From an uncultured Alphaproteobacteria bacterium (GTDB lineage Bacteria > Pseudomonadota > Alphaproteobacteria > HIMB59), in NCBI GenBank assembly GCA_902595525.1, contig CACJQJ010000006.1, positions 1 through 35,893 on the forward strand: a stretch of DNA of 35,893 bases, read 5' to 3'. Positions 33,248 through 35,893 of this stretch are shown in pieces. Position 1 is the first letter of the stretch; the number at the start of each line of letters is the position of its first letter. The position numbers were made by a program, and so were the translations under genes. The notes under the pieces were generated by a model that was given only the letters and a program-made list of their open reading frames with translations, did not search any database and was not told the DNA's origin.

Positions 33248-34357
33248 ATGTTCAGTAATTTATCAGCTTTACCAGAAAATTCAAAAGGAAGACTTTACGA
33301 TGAGATAAATGATCATCGATCACTCTACGAAAGAGATAGAGACAGGATTTATCATTCAACAGCCTTTAGAAAACTAAAAGATAAAACACAAGTATTTATG
33401 TTTGAAAAAGGTGACTATTATAGAAATAGACTAACACATACTCTTGAGGTATCTCAAATAGCAAGATCTATAAGTAGAAAATTGTCTTTAAATGAAGATC
33501 TCACTGAATGTATAGCACTATCCCATGATTTAGGTCATAGTCCTTTTGGTCATGTGGGCGAAGAAATAATTACTCAAGAATTAGATGCAAATTTTAACCA
33601 TAATTATCAATCTTTTAGACAAATTACATTATTAGAAAAGAGATATATAAATTTTGATGGTTTAAATTTAACTTGGGAAACAATAGATGGATTAATAAAG
33701 CATAATGGAAAAATACAAGAAACAAAAAGAAACTACGACTTATCAAAAAATTTTAAATTTGATTTAAATAAGAATCCCTCATTAGAGGCTCAAATCGCTT
33801 CCTTGTCTGATGATATAGCATACATAGCTCATGATTTCGATGATGCTTTAAGATCAGGTATTCTGACAATATCAAGTTTAGCTGAAAATAAAGAACAATT
33901 TAATTTTATAGATTTTTCATACATTGCAAATTTAGATAAAAGTATAGCAAGAAATTACTTTACAAGGTCCATTATGAACTACTTAATTTTGGATCTTCTT
34001 AACGAAACTGAAAATACTCTTTCTAATAATTCACAAATACGATCAATTGAAGATGTTATTACAAACACAAATTTTTTGGTTAAGTTTAGCCCTCCAGTAT
34101 TAGATAAAGTAAAATTTATTAAAAATTTTCTATTTGAATTTTTTTATACATCTGATTTTGTATATAAAAATAGAACGCAAGCCGAAAAAATTTTAGTTTC
34201 TATAATAAAATTATTAAATAATGATACCTCTATGCTTCCATCTAAATGGAAAGAAGAAATACAAAATGATGCAGATAAGCAACAAATTATAGTCGATTAT
34301 GTATGTGGTATGACAGATCAGTATGCTATAAATTTCTATAAAAAATATGTTACATAA
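33248..34357 (+). CDS. dgt: dGTPase-like HD-domain triphosphohydrolase
   Basis: 369 residues from ATG 33248. SKGRLYDE (12-19), then RDRDRIYHSTAFRKLKDKTQVF (29-50), which is the family signature, then HD-domain metal ligands: His64 in RLTHTLEVSQIARSI and His93-Asp94 in ALSHDLGHSPFGHVGEE, with a later SLSDDIAYIAHDFDDALR. It hydrolyses dNTPs to nucleoside and tripolyphosphate and so controls nucleotide pools. The frame is open 45 bases further up, but that would run into erpA and adds no family sequence. The argS ATG lies inside its last codons (11-base overlap). Confidence 0.95.
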   Translation: MFSNLSALPENSKGRLYDEINDHRSLYERDRDRIYHSTAFRKLKDKTQVFMFEKGDYYRNRLTHTLEVSQIARSISRKLSLNEDLTECIALSHDLGHSPFGHVGEEIITQELDANFNHNYQSFRQITLLEKRYINFDGLNLTWETIDGLIKHNGKIQETKRNYDLSKNFKFDLNKNPSLEAQIASLSDDIAYIAHDFDDALRSGILTISSLAENKEQFNFIDFSYIANLDKSIARNYFTRSIMNYLILDLLNETENTLSNNSQIRSIEDVITNTNFLVKFSPPVLDKVKFIKNFLFEFFYTSDFVYKNRTQAEKILVSIIKLLNNDTSMLPSKWKEEIQNDADKQQIIVDYVCGMTDQYAINFYKKYVT

Positions 34358-35893
34358 TTTAAAAAAATCTCTTTTTGAAATATTAATTAAAATTGATAAG
34401 AACGTTAGTATTAACCTTGATGATGTTGAAGTTGAAACACTTTTTGACAAAAAAGGCGATTTTACAACTAATGCTGCTCTAAAATTTTCAAAAATATTTG
34501 GAAAAAATCCAAATCAATTAGCAGACATTATTTTAAAGGGCATTAATTTAAATAATTTTGAAAAGGTAGAAATTGCTGGACCTGGTTTTATAAATTTTTT
34601 TCTTAAGGATGAAAGTTTTAATCCTCAATTATTCAATTATGAAAAAGAATTTACAGAAAATGAAAAGGTAATTATCGAATTTGTATCTGCAAATCCAACA
34701 GGCCCATTACACTTAGCACATGGAAGAGGTGCCGTTGTTGGAGATATTTTATCTAATTTATTTGAGTATTTTGGTCATCTTGTAACTCGTGAATATTATG
34801 TAAATAACACAGGTAATCAAATTAATGAATTTCTATCTTCAATACTTTATTCGATTTCTCATACATATAATCTAAATCTTAATGAAAAACAATTTTACAA
34901 AGGTGATTACATTAATGATATTGCAAAGAAATGTTACGAAAAATTTAAACCACTATTTGATAATAAGCTAAGTTCTGATGAGAAAAACAATATAGTAAAT
35001 TATGCTATAGAAAATCTTGTCAATCAGACGCTTCAAACACTTGGCACAGCAGGAATAAAATTCGATCAAATCTCATATGAAACAACTATTATGGAAAAGG
35101 GTTATCTCCCATTAATTCTTGAAAAATTTAAGCAAAAAGATCTAACATATGAAGGTCAATTGAATGCCCCTAAAGATTTTACGGGCACTTTAAAGGATAA
35201 TCAGCTAACAATATTTAAATCAACTCTTTTTGAGGATGATGAAGATAGAGCGTTAACTAAAAATGACGGCACTCCCACTTATTTTGCAAATGATATTGCT
35301 TATCATGAAGATAAATTTCAAAGAGGATTTAATAAATTAATAAATATATGGGGCGCAGATCATTTAGGATATCTTAAAAGATTGTCATCAGCGATAACTT
35401 CTTTACATCCAAAAATTGATTTTTCAGTTGTTTTTTGTCAAATTGTCAATTTAAAACGCGATAATAAAATACAAAAACTCTCAAAAAGAGAGGGTAACAT
35501 TTTTGAACTAAAAAATTTAATAGATGAAATAGGAATTGATAATTTTAGATATTTTATGTCTTACAGAAAAAATGATACTCACATGGATTTAGACATAGAT
35601 TTAATTAAGAGGGAGAATAAGGAAAATCCTATTTATTATATTCAGTATTCTTATGCAAGAACACAATCCATTTTAAATAAGGTAAATAAAGTAGTTGATA
35701 CACCCGTTATAATTACTTCAGAATTAAAAAACTTATATAAAAAATTATTGGAGTGGGATAACGTGGTAAAATCTGCATATTTAAAAAAAGAAGTTCATTT
35801 AATAGCACACTACTTAGAGAGTCTGTCTTCATATTTCCATACATTATGGTCCTCTTCAAAAAATAAACCATCAGCAAAATTTTTAGATAATGA
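34347..35893 (+). CDS. argS: Arginyl-tRNA synthetase (3' end cut by window)
   Basis: ATG 34347 opens a frame that stays open to the window end, 515 codons plus two bases. The protein starts with the ArgS additional domain (KGDFTTNAALKFSKI, then IAGPGFINFFL). The HIGH motif is HLAHGRG in EFVSANPTGPLHLAHGR, then YYVNNTGNQI, ANDIAYHEDKF, and the KMSKS counterpart LSKREGN. The DALR anticodon-binding domain has begun (IQYSYARTQSIL, later LIAHYLESLSSYFHTLW). Perhaps 20-40 residues are missing. It overlaps dgt by 11 bases. Confidence 0.96.
   Translation, partial: MLHNLKKSLFEILIKIDKNVSINLDDVEVETLFDKKGDFTTNAALKFSKIFGKNPNQLADIILKGINLNNFEKVEIAGPGFINFFLKDESFNPQLFNYEKEFTENEKVIIEFVSANPTGPLHLAHGRGAVVGDILSNLFEYFGHLVTREYYVNNTGNQINEFLSSILYSISHTYNLNLNEKQFYKGDYINDIAKKCYEKFKPLFDNKLSSDEKNNIVNYAIENLVNQTLQTLGTAGIKFDQISYETTIMEKGYLPLILEKFKQKDLTYEGQLNAPKDFTGTLKDNQLTIFKSTLFEDDEDRALTKNDGTPTYFANDIAYHEDKFQRGFNKLINIWGADHLGYLKRLSSAITSLHPKIDFSVVFCQIVNLKRDNKIQKLSKREGNIFELKNLIDEIGIDNFRYFMSYRKNDTHMDLDIDLIKRENKENPIYYIQYSYARTQSILNKVNKVVDTPVIITSELKNLYKKLLEWDNVVKSAYLKKEVHLIAHYLESLSSYFHTLWSSSKNKPSAKFLDN

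Noticed and set aside
1..35893. CRISPR arrays, insertion sequences, phage genes, restriction or toxin-antitoxin systems.
   Set aside because: Looked for repeated spacers, transposase or integrase motifs and paired small toxin genes; none seen.

Overview
The window is AT-rich (roughly 30% GC by eye), densely packed and free of mobile elements. Gene content and order point to a streamlined, probably marine alphaproteobacterium (SAR11/HIMB59/AEGEAN-169-like lifestyle). Supporting signs are the blocks mrcA-prfB and pcm-valS / xthA-erpA-dgt-argS, a LexA box of the alphaproteobacterial type, and many genes joined by overlapping start and stop codons. I cannot name the species. Both ends cut genes: mrcA at the left and argS at the right.

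Layout. 1-4.0 kb: penicillin-binding protein 1A, release factor 2 with an intact programmed +1 frameshift, an AsmA-like secreted protein, a MOSC protein and a small membrane protein. 4.0-5.8 kb: umuDC (DNA polymerase V) under a GAAC-N7-GAAC LexA box that overlaps the umuD start codon. 5.8-8.2 kb, minus strand: tRNA-Asn, an EamA exporter and TrpB2. 8.3-12 kb, plus strand: a tight run of DUF1289, GFA-type zinc protein, alpha/beta hydrolase, long-chain acyl-CoA ligase and a DnaQ-like exonuclease. 12-14 kb: an MFS transporter, a CMD/AhpD-like protein and two small unknown genes.

14.0-20.0 kb is the most interesting part. GTP cyclohydrolase II and a RibD-type reductase are divergent. They are followed by a minus-strand operon (BchC-like dehydrogenase, PTPS/QueD-like protein, GT4 glycosyltransferase, methyltransferase) and a divergent creatininase-family hydrolase. 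Together they look like a pathway that starts from GTP, passes through a riboflavin- or pterin-type intermediate, and ends in a glycosylated and/or methylated small molecule. I know of no assigned product. Several members have lost hallmark active-site residues of their families, which suggests new chemistry.

20.0-27 kb is a nitrogen/carbon scavenging region: a full-residue ACC deaminase, a PuuA-like gamma-glutamyl ligase, a PanB-like protein translationally coupled to a MocD-like desaturase, then L-carnitine dehydrogenase with a gamma-butyrobetaine hydroxylase. 27-35.9 kb is housekeeping: PCMT-like methyltransferase, valS, ilvD, xthA, erpA, dgt and argS.

No stretch over 300 bases lacks a gene. 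The largest gap (26931-27186) holds two inverted repeats and a possible tiny minus-strand ORF. All seven convergent protein-coding gene pairs abut, nearly abut or overlap at their stops, leaving no room for classical terminators.
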